NCBI GenBank assembly: GCA_963693365.1
Contig: CAVNZM010000001.1
Span: 992,001 to 1,056,000, forward strand
Origin: Amoebidium appalachense
Lineage: Eukaryota; Ichthyosporea
Direction of reading: 5' to 3'
Length of the DNA: 64,000 nt
The number at the start of each line of letters is the position of its first letter. Within the stretch, counting starts at the first letter, position 1. A program made the translations under genes and the position numbers. Of the stretch, positions 1-10,828 are shown piece by piece. The notes beneath the pieces are model-generated. The model was not told the DNA's origin and made no database searches. It was given only the letters and a program-made list of their open reading frames with translations.

Positions 1-366
1 TACATAAGTGGTTTCATTTCGTTAAATGTTTCCGTGCTTTTATTAGAAGTTTCTTTCATTAGAGGATTGAGTTTTATATTCTATGTGTCGACAGACATTT
101 TGATCGATATATTTTACACTCATAGTTTTCGTCTTTCTGATTGGAAAATAGAGTTTTCGTTCTTTTCATTGGTTTATCGTTTTCACATTCCCAAGTATAA
201 AAGGGACTTCATCTTGGAATAAATATCAAGCAGTCGTATTAATTTCCTATGGTTCCAGAAATCGTTCCACCTCTCCGGTTGTGTTTCTCCCGTGTGTCTC
301 TGTGTTGTGTCTTACATAACACCCATCTGTGCTCTCTGCTTCTCCGTTTACCCACACAAAACAATA
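1..366 (+). repeat. LTR of copia family B, 3' part (fragment)
   Basis: Matches the second half of the solo LTR at 15953-16729 and of the LTR ending at 53430. It includes two ATTGG (CCAAT-box) motifs, a TATA box (TATAAAAG near 197) and the terminal CACACAAAACAATA. The left part lies outside the window. It is joined directly to a family-A RT fragment, so this is a rearranged fragment. Confidence 0.85.
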
Positions 367-426
367 ACCATCTACATGAAACAGCCCCCCGGGTTCATCA
401 CCACGGCTACCTTCGGCAAGGTGTGG
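367..426 (+). pseudogene. copia family A reverse transcriptase fragment
   Basis: Twenty codons encode the RT segment between the conserved AFLNSPL and LKKALYGLKQAS blocks (TIYMKQPPGFIT and onward), nearly identical to the same segment of the complete A element (minus strand, near 48550-48590). Both ends are abrupt: LTR-B on the left and a 42-bp LTR-A tip on the right. Confidence 0.85.
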
Positions 427-429
427 TGC

Positions 430-471
430 TGTTAAATTATATAAGTATTTGGGACGGAAGCAGAGACACAG
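430..471 (-). repeat. LTR-A terminal stub
   Basis: The first 42 bp of LTR-A as read on the plus strand (TGTTAAATTATATAAG), fused to gag-A sequence. It marks a large internal deletion of a minus-strand A element. Confidence 0.75.
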
Positions 472-628
472 CAAGCACAACATCCACGAGTCGGACACCT
501 TTAGTGCCGGTCATCATGCCGAGAAAAATGACTTCCCACTGAAAATTGGTGGTTTTGCTATCGGGACCAGTCTTCCCTTCACCTTTCCACATGGTTATTT
601 TGTTTACACCAGTTTTGTTTGGATCCAT
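472..628 (-). pseudogene. copia family A gag, N-terminal fragment
   Basis: Starts with ATG at 628 (MDPNKTGVNKITMWKGEG) and matches the N-terminus of the gag at 51815-50664 apart from a few substitutions. It ends near codon 52, where the sequence joins the LTR-A stub. The leader and 5' LTR-A (691-1615) lie upstream, so 430-1615 is a minus-strand A element reduced to LTR stub, gag start, leader and 5' LTR. Confidence 0.85.
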
Positions 629-690
629 GATTGAAAAACGATCGCTAGTTCTAGATGTGTGTAGGGAGCGTGCAAAAGGGCTGCATAACC

Positions 691-1615
691 TGTTAAATTA
701 TATAAGTATTTGGGACGGAAGCAGAGACACAGTGGTGCAGTGTGAAAACACCACAGACACACACAACAACAAGACACGGAACGATCGGAGCAGTGTACAC
801 AACAGACATCAATGTTTAGACACGACTAAACTCAATTTATTCTGATCTTCGAATAAATACCTGAAATTCCTCTAAGACTAATCCATACATGATTTCCGAC
901 CAGTCGGAAATCAGATCTATCTCTAATAGAAACCAATCACTAAGAACCAATTGCTTTCAGAGAGATCTGGTACGCGGAGACGTACACGATAGGACACAGA
1001 CACTAGTTAAGATCAACTCGTGTCATCATCGAGGAAGTTCTAACCTATGACACACTGCAAAGACTCAGACATATCACACTTAACCTTGATGATTGGTTAA
1101 AGCCCGGCAACACATGAAAACTAAAGTAAATTAATGAAGTCTAAACACACATGTTATTCTAAGTGTAGCCTAAGTGTGTTACCGTCCAATGAACACGTAT
1201 TAAGTAACAAAAATCTACCTAACATATATTAGTAGAAAAGAAATACGATTATACACATGAAGACAAGGAGAGAAAGAAAAGAAAATAAGGAAGGAGAAAG
1301 AGAAAGGAAAAGAGAGCACAGATCAACAAACAAGATAGTAATAGCATAACTATAACCAGAGATATTTATGTACACACAAACATGTACACGTCTCTCCCTG
1401 AGTGGGTGGATCCGTGTACACACATATAAATATTCTAATCGATATCACAATACACGATTGGAGCCGATACAACACAATTACAAGTATACAAGCATATCGG
1501 AGATCGATGCTACACTTTACATAATAGGAGTGTGGCATTTACACTAAGCATATGAACTGAAACATAACACAAACTGAGAAGATCTTACCATATGTAAATA
1601 TAACGTATTACAACA
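691..1615 (-). repeat. LTR-A, full length (5' LTR of deleted A element)
   Basis: A 925-bp LTR with TG...CA ends (TGTTAAATT...TATTACAACA on the plus strand; the element reads on minus). It is about 98% like the LTRs of the complete A element by eye and contains the 20-bp palindrome at 892-911. It joins an A RT fragment on the plus strand at 1616, so this is a rearrangement junction without a TSD. Confidence 0.9.
892..911. promoter_or_regulatory. conserved 20-bp palindrome in LTR-A
   Basis: ATTTCCGAC-CA-GTCGGAAAT, two 9-bp arms with a 2-bp spacer. It is present in LTR-A copies at 7893-7912, 46261-46280 and 52071-52090, among others. In the diverged short LTR (60488-60507) the arms are unchanged while the spacer is TG. 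Arm conservation across diverged copies suggests a protein-binding site or RNA hairpin; the role is inferred. Confidence 0.6.
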
Positions 1616-2743
1616 GGTGCCTCAAGAAAGCTAGGCTACGGTCTGAAGCAAGCCTCCAAGGCCTGGTATGACTTCCTCGACGTCCGGCATTCTCTTGGCC
1701 CACGGTCTCCTCAAAACCAAGACTGACCCGTGCATCTACCTCCGGTTCTTCCCCAACCAGGATGTTGTCCGTGCTGGCAACTATGTGGATGACTCCACCA
1801 TCACCAACACCCGTGGTTCTGATGCTGCCCGTGACCTGGCTGCTCACATCGGCAAGATGGCCAGCTGCCGTATGAGCCCGTTCGATCGTATGCTCGGTGT
1901 TGATTTTCACCATTCCGGCCCCCACCACCTTCACATGCACCAGAAGTCCTACATCATGGACATCATCCATGACTTCAATCTCACCGATGCCAAGTCTAAG
2001 GATACCCCGATCCCTGCCGGCACCAAAGTATCTCTGGCTGACTGCCCCCCTCAACCGTTCATCGTCCCCTACCGTGAGCTCCTCGGCCGTCTTCTGTGGG
2101 TTGCACGGTGCACCCGGCCCGACATTGCCTATGCCATCGGTTTCCTCGGCCGATTTAGCAGTAACCCTGGCAAAGCTCATTGGGACCTCCTCCGTCGTGT
2201 GGCCCCGTACCTTCTCGGCACCATCGATCTAGGTGTTGAGTACAAGTACACGGCCACCCAGGACCCCATCCTTGTGTGCTACACCGATGCTGACTTTGCT
2301 GGTTGTATCGACAGCAAGAAGTCTACCACAGGCTTTGTCGTCACCTTTGCTGATATGCCTATCGTCTGGTACTCCAAACTTCAACCCATCACGGCCGCCA
2401 GCACCACAGAGGCTGAGTTGATAGCTTTCAATGCCGGCACCCAGGAGGTTGTGTGGCTCCGTGACCTCTTCAAGGAGCTCGGTTATCCGATGGCTGCCCC
2501 CACCCGGTGTACTGTGACAACCAATCCACCATTGCCATCGTCCACTCTACCGGTATCAAACACCGTACGAAACACATTGCAGTCCGTTACCACAACACCA
2601 AGGATTACATTGCCAGTGGGGACGTGGTGGTTAACTATGTCGAGTCTGCCAACAACTTGGCTGACATCCTTACCAAGTCACTGCCGGGTCCCAGCCATGT
2701 CACTCACCGTGATCGACTCTGTGTGCCCGACCTTGTGCAGTGA
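1616..2743 (+). pseudogene. copia family A RT C-terminus + RNase H
   Basis: C-terminal half of a Ty1/copia polyprotein. Starting inside the ALYGLKQAS block it runs through the RT motif YVDD (in AGNYVDDSTI), the connection (PYRELLGRLLWVARC), and RNase H with TDADFAG, STTEAEL and YCDNQST, ending LADILTKSLPGPSH. Sequence before 1668 is in another frame, and a second frameshift near 2505 moves YCDNQST into a new frame. Gag, protease, integrase and the RT N-terminus are absent. Its closest relative in the window is the complete A element on the minus strand (47399-48706). It is non-functional. Confidence 0.9.
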
Positions 2744-3072
2744 TCATCGTGTGGTCTTCTACTACACCTGGGGCCCTGGACAGCAGCTTCCTCTACACTG
2801 CTTCCCAGTTGGAACGTCTACTACTACGATTCTGTATATGTATTTTTTTTTTTGCCTTAAGTGGGGTTTGCCCACTTTAAGGGTTCATCGATTAGCACAA
2901 CACAATACACCTGAGGCTAGCCACCTTTGCGAATACTGGCCGACTCCCAGTCCCACTGAGTCACAACACATAGGTTAATGTTTCCACGGCTGGCTCCCGT
3001 TAATATATATATTATACCTTCACCTGCATATTTTATTTTCTTCCTTGGTTGTTTTCCTTCCTTTGCTGTTGT

Positions 3073-3106
<34 letters not shown>

Positions 3107-3235
3107 GCCCCATCCTTTAATTTTTATTTCTTCTTATTTATTTTTCACTTTCCGTTTCCGTTCTCAAGTGGGGAGTTTTTAGAGATTCAGTGGGGATATA
3201 TGTGAGAACACAAACTTCAAGTCTTTAAGTGGGGA
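2744..3235 (+). other. family A 3' UTR with hairpin, poly(C) tract and PPT
   Basis: Follows the RNase H stop. It contains a hairpin near 2857-2884 (arms CTTAAGTGGG / CCCACTTTAAG), a poly(C) run of more than 25 near 3077-3104, and the polypurine tract AAGTGGGGA at 3227-3235 immediately before TGTTG. A second PPT-like AGTGGGGAT lies about 45 bp upstream. No gene seen. Confidence 0.75.
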
Positions 3236-3691
3236 TGTTGAAGTACGTAGTTTGTACATGTGTAAGATCTTTCAGTTTGTGTTTATGATTCAGTTCATAG
3301 CATTAATGTAAAAATCACCCTCCTTGTTCGTAAAATTGTTAATCGATCTCAAATATGTTTTCGTGTCTGTAATCGTGTCATATTGGCTCTAATCGTGTGT
3401 TGATCTAAAGATTAGAATATAGATATGTGCCTGCACGAATCCACTCAGTAAGAGTGCTCGTGCACATGTTTGTGTGTACATGAATATCTTATGTTGTAAC
3501 TGTGCTATCGTGTTCATGCTTGTTGTTCTGTGTTCCTCTAATTCTCTCTTCTCTTCTTCTCTTTTCTTTCCTCTTTTTCTCTGGTGTTCATGTGTGTGAT
3601 CACTGTTCTTTCTCACTAATATACGTTGAGTCAATTCGTGTGAAGTAGATGTGTTAAATTGTATAAATATTTGGGATGAAAGCAGAGACAA
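3236..3691 (+). repeat. diverged LTR-A variant
   Basis: Starts TGTTGAAGTACGTAG right after the PPT. The first 100 bp resemble reverse-complemented LTR-A (shared AAGATCTT and CAGTTTGTGTT blocks); the centre is CT-rich and different. The last 38 bp (3654-3691) are an LTR-A tip in opposite orientation, followed by D sequence, so the right end is rearranged. Confidence 0.6.
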
Positions 3692-3773
3692 ACACATCTT
3701 CTGTGTTTAGCATCCACAGCCTTACAGCTATATATTCCTTTTCTTCTCCCTATCTTTCCCTACGCCGGTCAGC

Positions 3774-4934
3774 ATGCCGCCGAAAAAGCGCCAGGCCTCA
3801 GCCGCCGCCCCTGCCGCGGCACCTAAACGCCTGACCCGCAGCGACCTCCGCCACAGGCTGACCAACGCTCCCGCAGGCACTGACGCGCCTCCAGCGGCCC
3901 ATACCACCACGGACCCTCCGGCTACTCTCCCCTCTACTCCTGAAGTCCCTCCTCAGGCCCCACCGTCCCCGCCGATGACTTCTCAAGACGCCGTCCTTGC
4001 CGCCCTCACCGCCATCAGCACCCAGATGGCTGGCGTCCTGGCCGCTCTCACCAACCGCGACCCTCCCGCGCCCCCCGCCGCGCCCTCCGCACCCGGGGAG
4101 GTTTCCCTGGGGCTGCATCTCGGCCCTGACCTGGATCTACCTGCCCTGCCCGTGCCCCCCATTACAGGTGAGAACCCTGGCGACATTCAGCCGGGCACAC
4201 TCCCGCTTCCCCCCGCGGATGTGCTGGCGGATTTGCGCGCCAATCGTTTCGTCGACCTGTATAAGTTCACCCCCGTCGCCCTCCTGGCCCCATCCAAGAA
4301 AGGTCAGCATCTGCGCATGGCCGACGACGGCAGCATCGAGACTTTTCGCCAAGACAAACCCGTTCCCCTGCGTTCACTCGTCATTTGGATCCAAGCTTGG
4401 ACCCATTACATGGCCGCCAAGCACCACCTCGGCCTCCCCACGGACAAAGAAGTACTTTGGACTCAGCACATCACTCGCCTCAGCACCCGATACCCGTGGG
4501 CCCAGATCCACAACTATGACGTATACGCCCGAACCGTTGCCCACCAACAGGGTCGGGCTCCGATCGAGTGTCCCAACCTGCTCGCCCAACTCCACCAGGA
4601 TCTCCTCCTGCCACCCACTCTGCTCATCCCGGACGCATGTCAGCGCTGCGGCTTCCCCGACCACCCCAGCGCGGCCTGCCCCATGTACCCCAAGCCCGGC
4701 TGTGGTCTTGATGGTTTCGAGCCGCCCCACAAGCCCGGCGGGGGACAAACCCCCCACCGACCCGGCCCGCAACCCGGCCCGGCACCACCGGCTCGACCCG
4801 TGGATCTACCCGCGACACACTGCAGGAATTTCCACAACGGTCGGTCCTGCGCTAAGCAGCCCTGCCCCTTCTCCCACGTGTGCCCGCTCTGCTCTGGCAC
4901 ACACCCCCGCAAAGACTGCAAGCACAATGCCTAG
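3774..4934 (+). CDS. gag: Gag-like zinc-finger protein of D1
   Basis: A complete 386-aa frame from ATG, just after a CT-rich leader shared with D3. The basic N-terminus (PPKKRQ) is followed by an Ala/Pro-rich stretch to about residue 130 and a middle domain (about 145-270) with VDLYKF and WIQAWTHYMA. The C-terminus is Cys-rich: a CCHC knuckle CQRCGFPDHPSAAC, a CCCH-like finger CRNFHNGRSC...CPFSH and a last CPLCSGTHPRKDC. This matches a retroelement nucleocapsid binding RNA; the family assignment rests on its place upstream of the YR. The copy is open throughout, while D2 and D3 are broken. A role as a cellular zinc-finger protein is unlikely because three copies share the same transposon flanks. 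Confidence 0.8.
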   Translation: MPPKKRQASAAAPAAAPKRLTRSDLRHRLTNAPAGTDAPPAAHTTTDPPATLPSTPEVPPQAPPSPPMTSQDAVLAALTAISTQMAGVLAALTNRDPPAPPAAPSAPGEVSLGLHLGPDLDLPALPVPPITGENPGDIQPGTLPLPPADVLADLRANRFVDLYKFTPVALLAPSKKGQHLRMADDGSIETFRQDKPVPLRSLVIWIQAWTHYMAAKHHLGLPTDKEVLWTQHITRLSTRYPWAQIHNYDVYARTVAHQQGRAPIECPNLLAQLHQDLLLPPTLLIPDACQRCGFPDHPSAACPMYPKPGCGLDGFEPPHKPGGGQTPHRPGPQPGPAPPARPVDLPATHCRNFHNGRSCAKQPCPFSHVCPLCSGTHPRKDCKHNA

Positions 4935-5046
4935 TCTACGCGCACACCCACACCCACAGATAGAACATAGGGGCTAGGAGCTAGGTTACACGGGTCCAGG
5001 GACACGGAGCTCGGGAAAGGGGCACTAGGGCTGAGTAAAAATTTTC

Positions 5047-5880
5047 GCAGGCCAACTACGGCGCCCGCGCGCGCCAAGAATAAATGTCCCTACACAAAGA
5101 CGTTATTCTGGCCACTGCACATAATTTTCCTCCCCCCCCCTCATCCCTCGAGCCTCCCCCCCCTTACACTCACCTAGCACTCCCCTCCCCCCCCCTTCTT
5201 CTCACTCGGTGTACGCCCACACCCGCGCGTGCTCAGGCATCCCCTGCACAGGGCCCCGCTACCCTGCCTGCAAACCCTCCCTCGGGCCCAGCTGCCCTAC
5301 TCTAACCCCCCGGGGCCCTGCTGCCCCTCCCCCCCCCCCTCCCCCCCCCCCCCCCCCCCCCGATGCCGGGATCTCCCCGAGGGTGCCCCACCCTTGCTAA
5401 CCACCCCTTCCCCCGAGGCTCAGCCCCGGAGGCCCGCCCGCTGCCCCAGCACCACGTTGACACCTCGCAGGCCAACTACGGCGCCCGCGCGCGCCAAGAA
5501 TAAATGTCCCTACACAAAGACGTTATTCTGGCCACTGCACATAATTTTCCTCCCCCCCCCTCATCCCTCGAGCCTCCCCCCCTTACACTCACCTAGCACT
5601 CCCTCCCCCCCCCCTTCTTCTCACTCGGTGTACGCCCACACCCGCGCGTGCTCAGGCATCCCCTGCACAGGCCCCCGCTACCCTCCCTGCAAACCCTCCC
5701 TCGGGCCCAGCTGCCCTACTCTAACCCCCCCCGGGGCCCTGCTGCCCCTCCCCCCCCCCCTCCCCCCCCCCCCCCCCCCGATGCCGGGATCTCCCCGAGG
5801 GTGCCCCACCCTTGCTAACCACCCCTTCCCCCGAGGCTCAGCCCCGGAGGCCCGCCCGCTGCCCCAGCACCACGTTGACA
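5047..5880 (+). repeat. two tandem C-rich units (about 420 bp each) in D1
   Basis: The unit beginning GCAGGCCAACTACGGCGCC starts at 5047 and again near 5467. Each holds the same series of poly(C) runs and a shared Pro-codon-rich stretch. The copies differ mainly in C-tract length. The second leads into an RT N-terminal remnant (LRELLAP, 5880-5930). Confidence 0.8.
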
Positions 5881-6084
5881 CCTCCCGCCTCCGGGAGCTG
5901 CTGGCCCCCCAACCCAGCCCAATCATTCGCCGCGCAGCTCCTCCGTAACCAACTTCCCCGGGCCCGACGACTCCGACCTTACCTGCAACCGGAGCCCTGC
6001 CCCTTCCCCTTCTGGGTCCACAAGTTCCTATTCCTTCCCCTGGGCTCACCCCCCCCCCCCCCCCCCCCGGCCCCCCCCCCAGAT

Positions 6085-7144
6085 CTCCCCTTCCGGAGCA
6101 ACGCTGGCCGATTGGCCCCCCACTTTGCTCCGGCCGAGCTGCTTCGTGCCACCACTACCCTGCAGGAATGCCAGGCCCTGAGTCTCAACCTCGACTCTCG
6201 GGCCTTTTACTCCCGGGTGCAAAAAAGTGTTCATCGATTTCTGTGTGGCATCTCGGCTGCAATCCTCCTCCGGGTCCTCCCTCCCGGCCTCCCCACACAC
6301 CGTGCAACTTTTTCTCGCCTGGTGTGCCCAACGAGGGGTACAGGCCTCTTCCTTAACCGGCTACAATTCGGCCATCACCAGGCTCCACCTCGACATGGGC
6401 CTCCCTGCTCCCTACCCCCACGACAAGTCTCTGGCCTGGTTCCTACGGGGGGTGGGCAGATGGCAGCTTTCTCACAACATCCGACCCCGTTCATCCACCA
6501 GGGAACCCCTCCTGCCCTCCCACCTCAGCCTACTCCATGGCCAGTGCCCCACCAAGGCCTCCTCGGCCAATATCCGGCTATGGACGGCCCTCATCGTCGG
6601 TTTCTGTGGTCTCCTCCGTTCAGGGGAATTTACCTCCAAGACCCTGACTTCTTTCGACCCGTCCCGTCACGTTAAACGGAAGGACGTGACCTTCAGCTAC
6701 ACCCCCACCGGTACTTTGTCCCATGCCACCCTCCACCTGCCAACCTCTAAGACGGATGTACAGGCCCGCGGTGTCAACGTCACCCTAGCTGCCCTGCCCC
6801 TCACCCACTTCTCCCCAGCCCATCTCCTCCGGCAGTTCCTGGATACAACGTCCGGTCAACACGACAACCCCCTCTTCAGTCTCGGTGGCATCCCCTACAC
6901 CAAGAGTGCTTTCTCTGCCGATTTCCGTGCCCTCCTCTCCCGGGCAGGCCTCTCACCCTCCCGGTTTGCCGGACACAGCCTCCGCATCGGGGGGGCCACA
7001 GCACTGGCTGAGGCCGGGGTCGACGACTCCCGGATCAAACAACTCGGCCGGTGGTCCTCCGACTGCTTCCTGATCTATACCCGACTTCGTCCGGCCTCCA
7101 TTGCTGCCACCACCACACGTGTATTCGCCTCTATTCTTAAGTGA
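6085..7144 (+). CDS. tyrosine recombinase (integrase) of D1
   Basis: The frame open to 7144 carries all YR catalytic landmarks: first Arg in GLLRSGEF, a hairpin Lys in LPTSKTD, HSLR (H-x-x-R), LGRWSSD with the Trp typical of DIRS-type enzymes, and nucleophile Tyr in FLIYTR near the C-terminus. The N-terminal SAM-like core-binding segment (HTVQLFLAWCAQRG, GYNSAITRLHLDMG) is in the same frame. Upstream residues (LNLDSRAFYSRVQK, from about 6085) are in another frame because of one extra A in an A6 run near 6221; D2 has the shorter version. No in-frame ATG opens the domain, so the real start is uncertain. The enzyme would integrate a circular element copy. Confidence 0.8.
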
Positions 7145-7172
7145 AACCTTTGGAGCAAGCATACTGCTCTCG

Positions 7173-7651
7173 TGCCGTGGTTTACAACCATTGCAGGTTC
7201 ACTTTCGTCCAAGGGGATGTCCCCCTAGAGGCAACACACGTCCCGGAGTAGTTGTCATAGAGGTTTTATTTGTGGAAATTATTGACATAAATATTTTTTC
7301 TGGGTAAACACGTAGGATGGGTGTTCGATACCAACATAACCATGTAGGCTTCATTTCGTGTTTTAGCAGTTAGCGGTTGGCTGCCCGCACACGGGCACCT
7401 ATTAGCCAGTCAAAGCTATATATTCCTTTTCACCCACCCACCTACACCCACACTCAACCCCCATTGATCCACACATATGTGCTGTTTTTTCACGGGGCGG
7501 AGACTTCCCCCGTTTTTTGGGCACATGGACCTCACGGATCAATAAAATTGATGACTGGGGGCTTGCCGTGGTTTACAACCATTGCAGGTTCACTTTCGTC
7601 CAAGGGGATGTCCCCCTAGAGGCAACACACGTCCCGGAGTAGTTTTCATAG
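7173..7651 (+). repeat. D1 right terminal repeats B1-A2-B2
   Basis: B1 (7173-7260) and B2 (7564-7651) are near-identical 88-bp repeats from TGCCGTGG to TCATAG, each with an inner AGGGGATGTCCCCCT hairpin. A2 (7261-7563) starts AGGTTTTATTTGTGG, but relative to the full A repeat it is deleted from the CCAAT boxes to just upstream of the leader. Confidence 0.85.
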
Positions 7652-7691
7652 AACAATAAGATGACTCACCAATAGTCGCGAGTGAGTACAT
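7652..7691 (+). repeat. LTR-C fragment, left of nested insertion
   Basis: Matches the middle of LTR-C (ATAGTCGCGAGTGAGTACAT; compare 61900-61925). It continues at 14166 after the insertion of a deleted A element. TACAT is duplicated at 7687-7691 and 14166-14170. Confidence 0.85.
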
Positions 7692-8980
7692 TATTAAATT
7701 GTATAAGTATTTGGGATGTAAGCAGAGACACAGTGGTGCAGTGTGAAAACACTACAGACACACACAACAACAAAACACGGAACGATCGGAGCAGTGTACA
7801 CAACAGACATCAATGTTTAGACACGACTGAACTGAATTTATTCTGATCTTCGAATAAATACCTGAAATTCCTCTAAGTCCAATCCATACATGATTTCCGA
7901 CCAGTCGGAAATCAGATCTATCTCTAATAGAAACCAATCACTAAGAACCAATTGCTTTCAGAGAGATCTGGTACGCGGAGACGTACACGATAGGACACAG
8001 ACACTAGTTAAGATCAACTCGTGTCATCATCAAGGAAGTTCTAACCTATGACACACTGCAAAGACTCAGACAAATCACACTTAACCTTGATGATTGGTTA
8101 AAGCCCGGCAACACATGAAAACTAAAGTAAATTAATGAAGTCTAAACACACATGCTATTCTAAGTGTAGCCTAAGTGTGTTACCGTCCAATCAACACATA
8201 TTAAGTAACACAAATCTACCTAACATATATTAGTTTTGTTTGGATCCATGATTGAAAAACGATCGCTAGTTCTAGATGTGTGTAGGGAGCGTGCAAAAGG
8301 GCTGCATAACCTGTTAAAATTGCATAAATATTTGGGATGAAAGCAGAGACACAGTGGTGCAGTGTAAAAACACCACAGACACACACAACAACAAAACACG
8401 GAACGATCGGAGCAGTGTACACAACAGACAATCAATGTTTAGACACGACTGAACTGAATTTATTCTGATCTTCGAATAAATACCTGAAATTCCTCTAAGT
8501 CCAATCCATACATGATTTCCGACCAGTCGGAAATCAGATCTATCTCTAATAGAAACCAATCACTAAGAACCAATTGCTTTCAGAGAGATCCGGTACGCGG
8601 AGACGTACACGATAGGACACAGACACTAGTTAAGATCAACTCGTGTCATCATCAAGGAAGTTCTAACCTATGACATACTGCAAAGACTCAGACATATCAC
8701 ACTTAACCTTGATGATTGGTTAAAGCCCGGCAACACATGAAAACTAAAGTAAATTAATGAAGTCTAAACACACATGCTATTCTAAGTGTAGCCTAAGTGT
8801 GTTACCGTCCAATGAACACGTATTAAGTAACACAAATCTACCTAACATATATTAGTAGAAAAGAAATACACTTATACACATGAAGACAAGGAGAGAAAGA
8901 AAAGAAAATAAGGAAGGAGAAAGAGAAAGGAAAAGAGAGCACAGATCAACAAACAAGATAGTAATAATATAACTATAACT

Positions 8981-9325
8981 AGGTTTTATTTGTGGAATTT
9001 ATTGACATAAATATTTTTCTGGGTAAACACGTAGGATGGGTGTTCGATATTGACATAACCATGTAGGCTTCGTTTCGTGTTTTAGCAGTTCGCGATTGGC
9101 CGCTCGCACACGGGCACCTATTAGCTAATCAAAACATCAGATTCCACATATCGCTAGACCGATTTTGATTGGTTCGATTCAGATTCACATATCACTGGAT
9201 CGATTTTCAATTGGCTCAGGTCGGTAGGCTTAGGTATATAAGCAAGACAGTTTTCAGCAGATCAGCAAGCTACAAACACATCTTCTGTGTTGAGCACCTA
9301 CAGCCCTTACGGCTATACATTTTCT
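8981..9325 (+). promoter_or_regulatory. D-family A1 repeat with promoter
   Basis: Has three ATTGG (CCAAT-box) motifs between about 9095 and 9215, followed by a TATA box (GGTATATAAGC near 9232-9242), with transcription presumably starting shortly after. Copies occur at 13341, 17508, 18609 and 53431. The promoter call is based on motifs only. Confidence 0.65.
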
Positions 9326-9696
9326 TTTCACACTCCGTGACAACTCTTGACACGAGCTTCTGTCACACCTTGACAATCGTGCCATCCTTGCAAGTTCAGC
9401 TTGCCCTCGTGTCCTCCTCGCAAGTTAGGCTTGCACTCCTGCCAGTTCCGTCCCGGTTAGGGCTAGTCGCCCTACAAGTTCCTCGACACTTCAAGAAGAT
9501 TTCCTGACATGGTCCCTCACGCGCCGCGCCGCTGTGATCTAAGTCCCTACCACTCGTCTAATTTCAAACCCCGTTTTCAATTCCGATGGCCTAGAATTTC
9601 ACACCCCGCTTCGATCCGCATTGACTATCCTCGCTCATAGTCCTTGCCCGATTGCTCTTCTGAGTATTCAAATACGGTACTCCAATCGCGTCGCTT

Positions 9697-10712
9697 ATGT
9701 TAAACCCAGTCAAAGCACCTTGTGCTTTCCTACTGTTCAGGAGTCCTGACCCCAAGTCCCTGCCAGAACAGCTTACCGTGTTCAACCCGCCTCCTTCCCT
9801 GTTTTCCCAACCTGTTTCCCGCCATGTCTCCCCCCACCATGACTTCACTGTCGATGGATACCTCACATTCCATTGGCCTGCCCCGCATTCCAGCAGCATT
9901 TTTTTTTCCTCAGATCACAAGGCCAGCCTCGTCGAGATCTCAGCTACCCCAAACCCTGCACGGCCCCAGTTCCCCTGCAGCTGTTCCCCCCCTGTTCCAC
10001 CCGACCCCGGCCAGCTACACATGCTGCCAGGTCCGGTCGTTCCCATCCACGTTTCTGCCCAGCCAGCCTACCGTGCTGCCTGCCCATCCACGTTTCTGCC
10101 CAGCCAGCCTACCGTGCTGCCCGCCCCCGTTTCCAAAGCCCCTGGCCCGACCCAGTTAACCTTCTCCGTCCTGACTTACCTGCCTTTGACCCTGCCTCCG
10201 TCGTGCCTGATCCCAAAACCAATCCCGTCAAGCCCCTCCTCCCCTCCCTGTTCCGGCTTTCCCAGTAACCCCCGAGCAGCAAGAACCCTCAGGCTCGACG
10301 CCCCTCCAAACGAATTTCAAATTACGCGACCTCCGCAACCAGCTGCCCAACGCTCCCGCGGGCACTGACGCGCCTCCGGCGGCCCCCACCACCACGGACC
10401 CTCCAAGCCACTCTCCCCTCTACCCCTGAAGCCCCCCCTCAGGCCTGTCCCATGTAGTACCCCAAGCCCGGCTGTGGTCTAAGACTTGATGGCTTCACAC
10501 CGCCCCACAAGCCCGGCGGGGGACAAACCCCCAACCGCCCTAACCCGCACCCCGGCCTGGCAACACCGGCCCGATCGGTGGAGCTACCCGCCACGCACTA
10601 CATGAATTTCCACATTTAAGGTCGGTCCTGCGCTAAGCAGCCCTGCCCCCTCTCCCACGTGTGCCCGCTCTGCTCTGGCACACACCCCCGCAAAGACTGC
10701 AAGCCTAATGCC
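9697..10712 (+). pseudogene. degenerate gag region of D2
   Basis: From about 10323 to 10440 it matches codons 22-60 of the D1 gag (LRNQLPNAPAG-like), then jumps to the zinc-finger end (10445-10712), so the central domain is deleted. It carries stops and frameshifts, and the CCHC knuckle is lost; the final Cys/His segment (CPLCSGTHPRKDC) is still recognisable. The preceding 9697-10320 is an open Pro-rich stretch with a short tandem duplication and no similarity I recognise. Confidence 0.7.
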
Positions 10713-10828
10713 TAGTCTACGCGCACACCCACACACACAGATAGAACATAGGGGCTAGGAGCTAGGATACACGGGTACAGGGACACGGAGCTCGGGAGCT
10801 CGGGTCACTAGGGCTAAGTACAAATTTT

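Larger units (their letters stand above)
3692..7651 (+). mobile_element. D1: YR retrotransposon (DIRS superfamily, split direct repeats), RT deleted
   Basis: Order: truncated left repeat A1 (3692-3773), gag (3774-4934), two C-rich tandem units with a short RT remnant (5047-5950), tyrosine recombinase (to 7144), then B1 (7173-7260), A2 (7261-7563) and B2 (7564-7651). The right end B1-A2-B2 has the split-direct-repeat layout known for PAT and Ngaro elements. The RT/RNase H region that should lie between gag and YR is reduced to about 90 bp, so D1 could move only with help in trans. Its A2 lacks the TATA-box part. No flanking TSD is seen, as expected for YR integration. Confidence 0.8.

Noticed and set aside
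1608-2180. 190-aa minus-strand frame
   Set aside because: Antisense of the family A RT; the plus frame carries YVDD and RNase H motifs.
3798-4186. Gly/Arg-rich minus-strand frames opposite the D gag
   Set aside because: Antisense shadows of a GC-rich coding region; the plus frame has zinc-finger motifs and homologues at D2 and D3.
7377-7619. 80-aa frame across the D1 terminal repeats
   Set aside because: Runs through non-coding A2/B2 repeat sequence and is not conserved in D2.
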